Positions 42,324 to 50,099 of a stretch of 64,000 nucleotides of DNA are shown here, piece by piece. The stretch covers positions 24,125 to 88,124 of the forward strand of contig JAKFYB010000013.1 in the NCBI GenBank assembly GCA_021731085.1. Reading direction: 5' to 3'. Source of the stretch: Dehalococcoidia bacterium (GTDB lineage: Bacteria; Chloroflexota; Dehalococcoidia; DSTF01; JACRBR01). The first letter of the stretch is position 1, and each line of letters opens with the position of its first letter. The notes below the pieces were generated by a model, which saw nothing but the letters and a program-made list of their open reading frames with translations, did not search any database and was not told where the DNA came from. The position numbers were made by a program, and so were the translations under genes.

Positions 42324-43445
42324 ATGGGACGACGCTCCAGCACCGATGGCTTCCACAACAACCTCCCCCAACTACGGGCGAAGGCTGGCTGGTCGCAGCA
42401 GGAGTTGGCTGATCGAGCCGACCTCACTCGCCAGGCCGTCCAGGCCATCGAGGCTGGTAAGTACGTTCCCAACACAGTCGTTGCGATGAATCTCGCGCGA
42501 GCCCTCCGCTGCACCGTCGAGGATGTGTTCTCGCTCGCGCCCGACGAACGTCAGATCGTGCTCGACCAGTCCAACCACCGGGCGAACTCGCGCCTCATCC
42601 TCGGCCGCGTCGGCAGCCACACCATCACGCACGCCCTCGCCGGGGAACGTGCCATCGCCGAGGGCTTTCTGCCCAGCGACGGCATCGCTGACGGTTCACG
42701 CGCGCAAGTGACCGTCGCAGAGGAGCTGATCGATCGAACAGCGTTCATCGTCGGCTGCGACCCAAGCCTCGGCATCCTTGCTTCGTGGGTGACGCGCAGC
42801 GCTGCCAACGGGCGCCTGATCTGGATCCCGGGCTCCAGCAAGGATGCGCTCGACCACCTCGGTCGCGGCGCCGCGCACGTCGCGGGCGTGCACATGCGCG
42901 ATCCTCGCACCGGGGAATTCAACATTGCAGCCGCCCGGCGTGCCCTGCGCTTCGGCGGCGCCGTCATCAGCTACGCGGTTTGGGAACAGGGCCTCATGCT
43001 CGCGCCCGGCAATCCATCGGGCATCACGGGCGTGGAGAGTCTGCAGGGCAAAGGCGTGCGGCTCGTAAACCGCGAGCAAGGATCGGGAAGCCGCGCACTA
43101 CTCGACCAACTGCTCATCGACGAAGGCATCCCGTCCGCAAAACTCGCGGGCTACGACAACGCGGCCTTGAGCCACATCGCCGTCGCGAGGCGAGTCGTCG
43201 ACGGTAGCGCCGACGCCGGCATCGGGTTGCGAGCGGTCGCGTCGATCTTCGGCTTGGATTTTGTGCCGCTAGCTGAAGCCCGCTTCGACCTGTTGATCCC
43301 GGCCGAGCACATGGACCACCCCACTATCACGACGATGCTCGATCTATTGCAAGCACGTGGGTTGCGGCGAGAACTGTCCGCCCTGCCCGGCTATGACATC
43401 ACAGAGCTTGGCGCCATCCGAAAAACGTTTGAAACCGCTGCGTAA
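42324..43445 (+). CDS. XRE-family regulator with periplasmic-binding-like (molybdate-type) domain
   Basis: A 373-residue one-component regulator. The N-terminal HTH (LPQLRAKAGWSQQELADRAD, then LTRQAVQAIEAGKYVPNTV) is followed from about residue 90 by a PBP-like substrate-binding domain (FIVGCDPSLGILASWV, RLVNREQGSGSRALLDQLLI, DAGIGLRAVASIFGLDFVPL), as in MopI/ModE-replacing proteins. It sits directly before modA, so it most likely senses molybdate or tungstate and controls the operon via the near-palindrome upstream. GGAG precedes the ATG. Confidence 0.9.
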   Translation: MGRRSSTDGFHNNLPQLRAKAGWSQQELADRADLTRQAVQAIEAGKYVPNTVVAMNLARALRCTVEDVFSLAPDERQIVLDQSNHRANSRLILGRVGSHTITHALAGERAIAEGFLPSDGIADGSRAQVTVAEELIDRTAFIVGCDPSLGILASWVTRSAANGRLIWIPGSSKDALDHLGRGAAHVAGVHMRDPRTGEFNIAAARRALRFGGAVISYAVWEQGLMLAPGNPSGITGVESLQGKGVRLVNREQGSGSRALLDQLLIDEGIPSAKLAGYDNAALSHIAVARRVVDGSADAGIGLRAVASIFGLDFVPLAEARFDLLIPAEHMDHPTITTMLDLLQARGLRRELSALPGYDITELGAIRKTFETAA

Positions 43446-43453
43446 ACAGGTTT

Positions 43454-43479
43454 GTAGGGGCGGCCCTCTGTGGCCGCCC
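43454..43479. repeat. REP-like palindrome, family 2
   Basis: A 26-base unit, GTAG then GGGCGGCC-CTCTGT-GGCCGCCC, right after the regulator stop. It differs at one base from 58681-58706. It may also attenuate read-through into modA. Confidence 0.7.
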
Positions 43480-43533
43480 GCGAGCGAGACGAGCGATCCG
43501 TTAGCCACAGGAAGATAGAGGAGAGGAATCCAA

Positions 43534-44424
43534 TTGTTCGGTCGAACCACCTTGAGCCGCATCGCCGTCGCGCAACTGCTCGCAACAACGCTTGCATTCG
43601 CCGCTTGCGGTGACGACGACGATCCCCCAGAACCAACGTCTGGTCCAAGCGTCGCAGCGACTCAAGGCCCGGCAACACAACTGCCCGGAACGGAAGCGCC
43701 GCTCGCAACAGGTGACATCACCGTATTCGCGGCGGCATCGCTTACCTCCGCCTTCGAGGACATCGGCACGGCGTTTGAGGCGGCAAACGCTGGCGCTTCG
43801 GTGACGTTCAACTTCGCCGGCAGCCCCTCGCTGCGCACACAACTCACGGAAGGCGCCGACGCCGACATCTACGTATCCGCCGACACGAACAACATGACAC
43901 AGGCGCTTGAGGCGGATCTCGTCGTCGACGAAGGCGTGATCTTCACGCAGAACCGCCTCGCCGTCATAGTGCCGACCGATAACCCCGCGAACATCACGAC
44001 GCTTCAGGATCTCAGCAGGGACGGCGTGAAGCTCGTGCTCACACAGCCCGACGTGCCGGTGGGCAGCTACGCGCGGGAATCGCTACTGAAGATGCAGGCT
44101 GAAGGTTCGTTCGGCGCAACCTTCAGCGATGACGTGCTGGCAAATCTCGTCTCGGAAGAGCCCAACGTGAAGGCCATCGTTACGAAGGTGCAGCTCGGCG
44201 AGGCAGATGCAGGCATCGTGTACGTGACTGACGTGACGGCCGATGTCGCCGCTGACGTCACGATCATCGAGATCCCCGACGCGCTCAACATCATCGCAAC
44301 ATATCCAATCGCGGTCACCACCAACGCCAACAACGTCGCCGCCGCGGAAGCCTTCATCGCCTTCGTGTTGTCCGAAGATGGTCAGGCGATTCTTGAACAG
44401 TATGGATTCCAATCCGCGGAGTAG
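43534..44424 (+). CDS. modA: Molybdate ABC transporter substrate-binding lipoprotein
   Basis: A 296-residue exported protein with a TTG start preceded by GAGGAGAGG. Signal peptide and lipobox FAACG (Cys25) are followed by an acidic/Thr linker. The mature domain has the ModA pattern: ITVFAAASLTSAFEDIGTAF, NFAGSPSLRTQLTEGADADI, NRLAVIVPTDNPANI and VQLGEADAGIVYVTDV. It delivers molybdate or tungstate to ModBC encoded downstream. Confidence 0.94.
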   Translation: MFGRTTLSRIAVAQLLATTLAFAACGDDDDPPEPTSGPSVAATQGPATQLPGTEAPLATGDITVFAAASLTSAFEDIGTAFEAANAGASVTFNFAGSPSLRTQLTEGADADIYVSADTNNMTQALEADLVVDEGVIFTQNRLAVIVPTDNPANITTLQDLSRDGVKLVLTQPDVPVGSYARESLLKMQAEGSFGATFSDDVLANLVSEEPNVKAIVTKVQLGEADAGIVYVTDVTADVAADVTIIEIPDALNIIATYPIAVTTNANNVAAAEAFIAFVLSEDGQAILEQYGFQSAE

Positions 44425-44433
44425 GCTTCACCC

Positions 44434-45270
44434 ATGGCGCTTGTAGCCGAAACAACTCGAACGCGCGCGATCGGATCACTGGGCCTGGGATGGCTGTTTG
44501 GTCCGCTCGCCATCCTGTTCGTCGCCTTCCTCAGCGTTCCGCTTATCGCGCTCGCCTGGCGCGGCATCGAGAGTGGCGATCTCTCGGAGCAGATGACGTC
44601 TGCCTTTGTGCTCGACGCCTTGCGGCTCAGCGCGATCACCAGCACGTTCACACTGCTCATCGCCATCATCGCCGGCACACCGCTTGCCTATCTGCTCGCC
44701 CGCCGTGACTTCCCCGGCAAGTTCATCGTCGAAGTACTCGTCGACCTGCCGCTCGTACTGCCGCCAACGGTTGCCGGCGTCGCCTTGCTCGTCGCGTTCG
44801 GCAGGCGGGGCGTTGTCGGCGAGTACTTCGACGACGCGGGCCTCAACATCGCCTTCACGACGACAGCCGTCATCCTCGCGCAGTTGTTCGTGTCCGCGCC
44901 CTTCTACATTCGCACAGCCAAAGCCGGATTCCAGAGCGTGACTCCGGAGTACGAAGGCGTAGCCTCAACGCTGGGCGCGTCTCCGTTGCGCGCGTTCTGG
45001 CGTATTACCCTGCCGCTCGCTTGGCCCTCCCTCGTCGCCGGCGCCATCCTCTGCTGGGCGCGCGCCCTGAGCGAGCTTGGCGCGACGTTGATTTTCGCCG
45101 GCAACTTCCAAGGCGAAACCCAGACCATGCCGCTCGCCATCATCAGCGCGTTCGAGTCCGGCAAGTCGATCGACGTCTCGATCGCGCTCTCACTCATCCT
45201 CTTGGCGGCCGCTGCTGTCATGCTCCTGCTCCTGCGTGTCGTCACGCGAACAGCGCCAGTACGGATGTAG
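44434..45270 (+). CDS. modB: Molybdate ABC transporter permease
   Basis: A 278-residue inner-membrane protein with about six helices. Seen: [20 protein letters not shown], an [20 protein letters not shown] segment typical of ModB, and the EAA loop [20 protein letters not shown] that contacts the ATPase. Starts 9 bp after modA and ends 3 bp before modC. Confidence 0.94.
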   Translation: MALVAETTRTRAIGSLGLGWLFGPLAILFVAFLSVPLIALAWRGIESGDLSEQMTSAFVLDALRLSAITSTFTLLIAIIAGTPLAYLLARRDFPGKFIVEVLVDLPLVLPPTVAGVALLVAFGRRGVVGEYFDDAGLNIAFTTTAVILAQLFVSAPFYIRTAKAGFQSVTPEYEGVASTLGASPLRAFWRITLPLAWPSLVAGAILCWARALSELGATLIFAGNFQGETQTMPLAIISAFESGKSIDVSIALSLILLAAAAVMLLLLRVVTRTAPVRM

Positions 45271-45273
45271 CCG

Positions 45274-46368
45274 ATGCTGAGCATTGACTTTGACCTGCGC
45301 GTGGGTGACTTCGACCTGCAACCAACGTTCGAATCCGGCGACGAGCTCGTCGTGCTATTCGGGCCGTCAGGCTGCGGAAAGTCCCTGACGCTGCAGGCCA
45401 TCGCTGGCCTACGTACCCCCGACTCCGGACGCATCGTCCTGCCGGGCGAGCGCATCGCCTTCGACGCCGAAGCGAGGGTGAATATGGCACCGCAGGCACG
45501 TGGCGTCGGGTACGTCGTCCAGAATCTCGCGTTGTTTCCGCACATGACTGCGCGACAGAACATCGAGTTCGGCCTGGCGCATCTTCCGAAGGCCCGCCGA
45601 AGCGAACGCACCCTCGCGCTCGTCGACCTGCTTTCGCTGCAAGGCCTTGAGGGCAGGCGGCCAGCCCAACTCTCCGGCGGCCAGCAACAGCGCGTCGCCC
45701 TCGCCCGCGCCCTCGCCGCCGAGCCGTCGCTCCTCCTGCTCGACGAACCATTCTCTGCTCTCGACGCGTCGCTGCGTGGCGTCCTGCGCCGAGAGCTCGC
45801 GTCGCTCCAGAAGCGCCTCGGCGTCACCGTGGTCTTCGTGACACACGATCTCGCCGAGGCGTACTCGCTCGCCGACCGTATCGTCGTGTACGACGCTGGT
45901 CGCGTCCTCCAGCAGGGCTCGCGCGCGGACGTCCTGAGCCGGCCGACGAGCAGGCGCGTCGCCGAACTCACCGAAGTGCGTAACATCATCCCCGGCCAGG
46001 TCGATGCGTACGTCGAAGGCGTCGCCGCAATCCGCACGCCGTGGTTCACCGCGCGCATTCGCGATCCCAAAGCGCCGATTCGCGGCGACGTCAGCATCTG
46101 CATTCGGCCCGAACACATCCTGCTCGTGCGCGAAGGCCGCGAGTCCTCGCACGCAAATGATGCGGTCGTTGCTGCGGAAATCATCGAGGATGTGCCGATG
46201 GGTAACACGCACCGGCTCTATATGCGCGTCGAACAGCCGGAGTCCCGAGAGCCGCTGCTTCTCGAGGTGGACGTGCCTGCGCATCCGTACGACGTCATCG
46301 GTGTCGCGACGAAAAGCCACTGGAACATCGCTCTGACTTCAGAACGGTGCTCGCTTGTCTCGAACTGA
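45274..46368 (+). CDS. modC: Molybdate ABC transporter ATP-binding protein
   Basis: A 364-residue ATPase. Walker [20 protein letters not shown]-loop [20 protein letters not shown], signature [20 protein letters not shown], Walker [13 protein letters not shown] and H-loop [10 protein letters not shown] are all intact. A C-terminal domain of about 120 residues ([21 protein letters not shown], [20 protein letters not shown]) is a TOBE-type regulatory region. Together with modA and modB it forms a complete importer. Confidence 0.94.
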   Translation: MLSIDFDLRVGDFDLQPTFESGDELVVLFGPSGCGKSLTLQAIAGLRTPDSGRIVLPGERIAFDAEARVNMAPQARGVGYVVQNLALFPHMTARQNIEFGLAHLPKARRSERTLALVDLLSLQGLEGRRPAQLSGGQQQRVALARALAAEPSLLLLDEPFSALDASLRGVLRRELASLQKRLGVTVVFVTHDLAEAYSLADRIVVYDAGRVLQQGSRADVLSRPTSRRVAELTEVRNIIPGQVDAYVEGVAAIRTPWFTARIRDPKAPIRGDVSICIRPEHILLVREGRESSHANDAVVAAEIIEDVPMGNTHRLYMRVEQPESREPLLLEVDVPAHPYDVIGVATKSHWNIALTSERCSLVSN

Positions 46369-46385
46369 TAGCCTACTTCGAGGCC

Positions 46386-46769
46386 CTACTCGATGACTTC
46401 CTCTTCGGTAACGGCAGTCTCATCGTCCTCGACTTCGGCCTTGAGATTGGCCAATCCCTGAACCAGCACCATTTCAATACTGTTACGGCGCATGCCAAGC
46501 GTCGCGACGTTAAACAAGATCCACCGCCAGCCGTGCGGCTCGAAAGACGCCGCGACTTCCGTCTGCTCTGGCCCCTCCTCGATCGTGTACGTCAGAATGC
46601 CGGGCACCCCGCCGATGGCAACGCGCAGCTCGATGCGCCGGTCGCGATCCCATTGCAACACTTCGAACACGTCGCCCTCGTGAGCTGACGCCGAAGAAAT
46701 GTCGCGCTGCAAAGCGGCGTAGATGTCGTTCGCCGAGGCGGACATCGCGAACACCTTCTCTATCGCCAT
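46386..46769 (-). CDS. SRPBCC-family protein
   Basis: A 127-residue helix-grip protein: MAIEKVFAMSASANDIYAAL, VFEVLQWDRDRRIELRVAIG, TEVAASFEPHGWRWILFNVA and a C-terminal helix IEMVLVQGLANLKAEVEDDE. The ATG at 46769 fits the fold and has GGAG upstream; earlier in-frame starts add unstructured sequence. It binds a hydrophobic ligand or acts as a small polyketide cyclase-like protein; function unknown. It converges on modC. Confidence 0.8.
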   Translation of the reverse strand: MAIEKVFAMSASANDIYAALQRDISSASAHEGDVFEVLQWDRDRRIELRVAIGGVPGILTYTIEEGPEQTEVAASFEPHGWRWILFNVATLGMRRNSIEMVLVQGLANLKAEVEDDETAVTEEEVIE

Positions 46770-46874
46770 GACAGCTCCGCTATTCTGCAAGAAGGGCATA
46801 AACGCGCCCGACCGCACCAACATAGTACGCTGGGCACACCACGTACGAGGCCCGAGGCAGGATCACCAAACCAC

Positions 46875-48074
46875 ATGCACCAGAGATTGTTCGCGCCCTT
46901 TATCGGCGTGCTGGCCGTAGCGCTGCTCGTCGCGTGCGGCGGCGACGGCAGTACCTCCGACCACACGGCGACTGCAACGGCCGTGCCGGACGTCATCAGC
47001 ATCATTGCGGGGGAACCGATCGTCATCGGTGTATCAGCAGTGCTGAGCGGCGGACAGGCGACTATCGGCCAGGATCTCGCGGATGCCGCGACGCTGGCGA
47101 TCGAAGACTTCGGAGGGCCGATCGCCGGCCATGAACTTCGAGTGGAGACTGCGGACGACGGCTGCAACGATCCCGAAGCTGCCGTCGCCGCGTCGGCCAC
47201 ACTCATCGAGGGCGCGGCCGTCGCGGTGATCGGCCCCATGTGTACGACAGGCGCACAGGCAGCGAACGACGAGTACGAGGACGCGGGCATCGTGCACATC
47301 ACTCCGTCCGCTACGCGAGCTGATCTGTCGGAACTGAACTCCCTGTTCTTCTTCCGCACCGCCTGGCGCGACGATGACCAAGCGCGCATACAGGCGACAT
47401 ATGCTCGCGAGACGCTGCGCGCCGCAACGGCCGTCGTCATCGACGACGGCGAGCCGTATGGCACCGCACTCGCCGACGAGTTCATCCCTGAGTTCGAGGA
47501 GCGCGGCGGACGCGTCACCTCACGCGAGCGCATCATGCGTGGCGAGACCAGCTTCGAGCCGCTCGCCGGTCTGATCGCAAGTACCGATCCCGATGTCGTC
47601 GTGTTCCAGGGCCCAGACCCGGAAGGATCGTTGCTCCTGCGCGACCTGCGAACAGCTTCCTACGACGGCACCTTCATTGGTCCGGACAGCCTCTTCAACG
47701 CGGAAGACCTGATCCAGGGAGCGGGCGACGCCGCGGAAGGCGCCATCATCACGGCCGGACCTGTGCCGGACGCGACGTTCAACGAGCGATTCACCGCCCG
47801 CTTCGGCCGCGCTCCTTCGACATCGTTCGTCTTGCAGACCTACGACGCTGCACGCGTCCTGCTAACGGCGATCGACGCCGCGATGGACGACGGAGGCGGC
47901 GATGGCTCGCTGTCGCGGTCAGCGCTCGTGGATTATCTGCGCGACAATACCTTCACGGGCTTGACGGGCAACATGACTTTCGGCGACAGCGGTGACCGAA
48001 CGGGCAACACGGCCCGCGATGTCGGCCTCGCGATCTATCGCGTCACGGACGGCGTCTTTCAGCAGGTCGAGTGA
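46875..48074 (+). CDS. Branched-chain amino-acid-type ABC substrate-binding lipoprotein
   Basis: A 399-residue exported binding protein with a lipobox LLVACG (Cys21) and a Thr-rich linker. Mature domain of the LivJ type I PBP fold: IVIGVSAVLSGGQATIGQDL, GPIAGHELRVETADDGCNDP, AVAVIGPMCTTGAQAANDEY and TPSATRADLSELNSLFFFRT. The ligand is probably an amino acid or amide. No permease or ATPase genes are nearby, so it is an orphan or a sensor. Confidence 0.9.
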   Translation: MHQRLFAPFIGVLAVALLVACGGDGSTSDHTATATAVPDVISIIAGEPIVIGVSAVLSGGQATIGQDLADAATLAIEDFGGPIAGHELRVETADDGCNDPEAAVAASATLIEGAAVAVIGPMCTTGAQAANDEYEDAGIVHITPSATRADLSELNSLFFFRTAWRDDDQARIQATYARETLRAATAVVIDDGEPYGTALADEFIPEFEERGGRVTSRERIMRGETSFEPLAGLIASTDPDVVVFQGPDPEGSLLLRDLRTASYDGTFIGPDSLFNAEDLIQGAGDAAEGAIITAGPVPDATFNERFTARFGRAPSTSFVLQTYDAARVLLTAIDAAMDDGGGDGSLSRSALVDYLRDNTFTGLTGNMTFGDSGDRTGNTARDVGLAIYRVTDGVFQQVE

Positions 48075-48076
48075 CG

Positions 48077-48265
48077 TCAGGCAGCAGGTTCGCGCGCCGT
48101 GCGCGTCTGATCGGTACGTTCGAGATCCGCGAGCGCACGGGACAGCGCCTCGTTCAACAGACGTATCGTCTCGTCACGATCGGACAGCGCCTGCTCCAAT
48201 GCCCGCAGCCGCTTCCCGTCGCGTCGAAGTTCGGCGCGGTTTTGCGGAGACTCGTGGCTTTCCAT
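48077..48265 (-). CDS. Possible small coiled-coil protein
   Basis: A 62-residue frame starting MESHESPQNRAELRRDGKRL with a heptad-rich helix (LEQALSDRDETIRLLNEALS). It converges on the binding-protein gene with 2 bp between stops. There is no recognisable family and the ribosome site is poor; it may be real because it fills the gap exactly and has coherent coiled-coil periodicity. Confidence 0.4.
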   Translation of the reverse strand: MESHESPQNRAELRRDGKRLRALEQALSDRDETIRLLNEALSRALADLERTDQTRTAREPAA

Positions 48266-48368
48266 AGCGAGATTGTCGCGCGCGCCAACCCCGCTTCCTA
48301 TCGGCAATATCCCGATTCCGACAAGCCACCCGCATAGATGCGCCTACCGAACCGCGTGTGTATGCGCG

Positions 48369-50000
48369 CTAGTCAGCCGGCACATCCACCGCTCGAAACA
48401 GCACCTCCCCGTCCCGAATGGAGATCGTCTCTACCGCGCCCGGGTGCGACTCGATCACCGTGTCGGCGACGTCGAGATATCGGCCGAGGAACACGAAGGT
48501 CACATCGCGCGATCCGTCGGCGCTCAGGTCCAGATCCTCAGTCTCGGGCCCGAACTCGAACGATCGGTCGATCGCAACGACGTTCGGCGCGAGAAAGCGC
48601 CGCGTTTCATAGCTCGCTCGCCAGCGGTCGCTGTAGAAGTACACGATCCGGCCATCGGGAAGCGTCGCCATGTGCCGGCTCGCCGCGTCCATCTCGAACG
48701 GGAACACGTAGCGCACTGCGAAGCTGTCTTGCACCGGCACGAAATACTGCCACGTCGTCTTCACCGCGACGAAGGCTGGCACGAGCAGCACGAGGAACGC
48801 GAGTGCGGGCCAAAGCGCAAAGCGACGGTCGATCGCCATCCGCCACAGGGCAGCGAGCGGGATCGCCGCGAGCACCGCGATGAACGGCGCCAGGCCGAGC
48901 GTGCGTCGAAAGAGACCGTCCTGGATCGTCAGGATCGCGCCCCACGGCAACAGTACACACGCCGCGATCAGCACGGCGTACTCCGGCTTCTTCCAGCGCC
49001 AGAACGCCATACCCAGTCCCACGAGCGCCAGCGCGTACACGACCGGTTCGACCGGTGGATGGTTGTCGGTCGCCAGGCCGTCACCCAGGTCGGACCGGCC
49101 GCCGAACACCAACCCCTTCTGCCACTCCCATGCGCGATCCACGAGCAATTCGGCCTTGTCGGCGATCGACGCATCTTCCCAAACAGGCTGATCGGTGATG
49201 TTGACGACCTTCTGGTGGATCCGCCAGTCGAACGTGTTGTCGTTGATGTACTGAATCATCGGAATCGCTGCGATGATCGCGCTCGTCACGAACAGCGATA
49301 CCGCTATGATCCCCAGGCCGATGCGGTTGCCATCGTGTGTCGAGCGCCAGTACGTCCACGCGATCGCCACCAGGGGCACCGGCAGGAAGAGGATGTACGA
49401 GTTGTACGTGTACACACCGAGCCCCGCGAGCACGCCGGACATACCAACTAGCAGAATGTTGTTCCGTCGCAGGCCGAGAAACAGGGTGCACAACACCGCC
49501 AGCTCGAAGAACGGCGCCACCTGCACCATGAAGGCTGTCCGGCTCAGATGCAGGTGCCACATCATCACCGCGAGCAAGAACGCCGCGAACACCGCGACTG
49601 TGCGATCGAACATGAGCCGAAACGTTACGTAGCTCAACGGTATCGTCGCGATGCCGAACACGGCCATCGACACGCGCAGTACGAACGTTGTGTCGGGCAG
49701 CACGGCGAAGACGGCCGCCGTCCAGTACACGGGGCCAATCGGTTGGCCAAGCGCGCTGATCAGATATGGCCCGAGCCATCCTTCGTCGAGCACGCGCTGT
49801 GCATCGAGCCCCGTCCAGGCCTCATCGCCATGTAGGCCCAACGGAGCCGTGCCGAGCCGCCACAGGCGCAACACGGCTGCAAACACTGTGAACACGCACA
49901 CGAGTACGACTTCCGAACGCGTCAGCGCCGAGACACGGTCACGCAGCGAGCGCGATCCGGCTTCGGCCATTGCGGGCACGGTCGAGGCGGGTTCTGGCAT
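48369..50000 (-). CDS. Membrane glycosyltransferase (GT-C/PMT-ArnT type)
   Basis: A 543-residue polytopic protein. The start at 50000 gives a short cytosolic tail before the first helix (VVLVCVFTVFAAVLRLWRLG). The first loop has PLGLHGDEAWTGLDAQRVLD with the acidic catalytic-type Asp-Glu pair, then about ten helices, including LSRTAFMVQVAPFFELAVLC, and an extracytoplasmic C-terminal domain. It likely transfers a sugar from a polyprenyl donor to protein or glycan outside the cell. It is divergent from the Lon-family gene; in-frame starts further upstream overlap that gene. Confidence 0.82.
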   Translation of the reverse strand: MPEPASTVPAMAEAGSRSLRDRVSALTRSEVVLVCVFTVFAAVLRLWRLGTAPLGLHGDEAWTGLDAQRVLDEGWLGPYLISALGQPIGPVYWTAAVFAVLPDTTFVLRVSMAVFGIATIPLSYVTFRLMFDRTVAVFAAFLLAVMMWHLHLSRTAFMVQVAPFFELAVLCTLFLGLRRNNILLVGMSGVLAGLGVYTYNSYILFLPVPLVAIAWTYWRSTHDGNRIGLGIIAVSLFVTSAIIAAIPMIQYINDNTFDWRIHQKVVNITDQPVWEDASIADKAELLVDRAWEWQKGLVFGGRSDLGDGLATDNHPPVEPVVYALALVGLGMAFWRWKKPEYAVLIAACVLLPWGAILTIQDGLFRRTLGLAPFIAVLAAIPLAALWRMAIDRRFALWPALAFLVLLVPAFVAVKTTWQYFVPVQDSFAVRYVFPFEMDAASRHMATLPDGRIVYFYSDRWRASYETRRFLAPNVVAIDRSFEFGPETEDLDLSADGSRDVTFVFLGRYLDVADTVIESHPGAVETISIRDGEVLFRAVDVPAD

Positions 50001-50099
50001 CGACGCATGGTAGATGGCGCCCGCCGTCAGAAGCCACCAGCGGCATGGATGGCGGCCTGCGTTGGCTCCGTTACGATACGCAGCACAAGGAGACGACTC

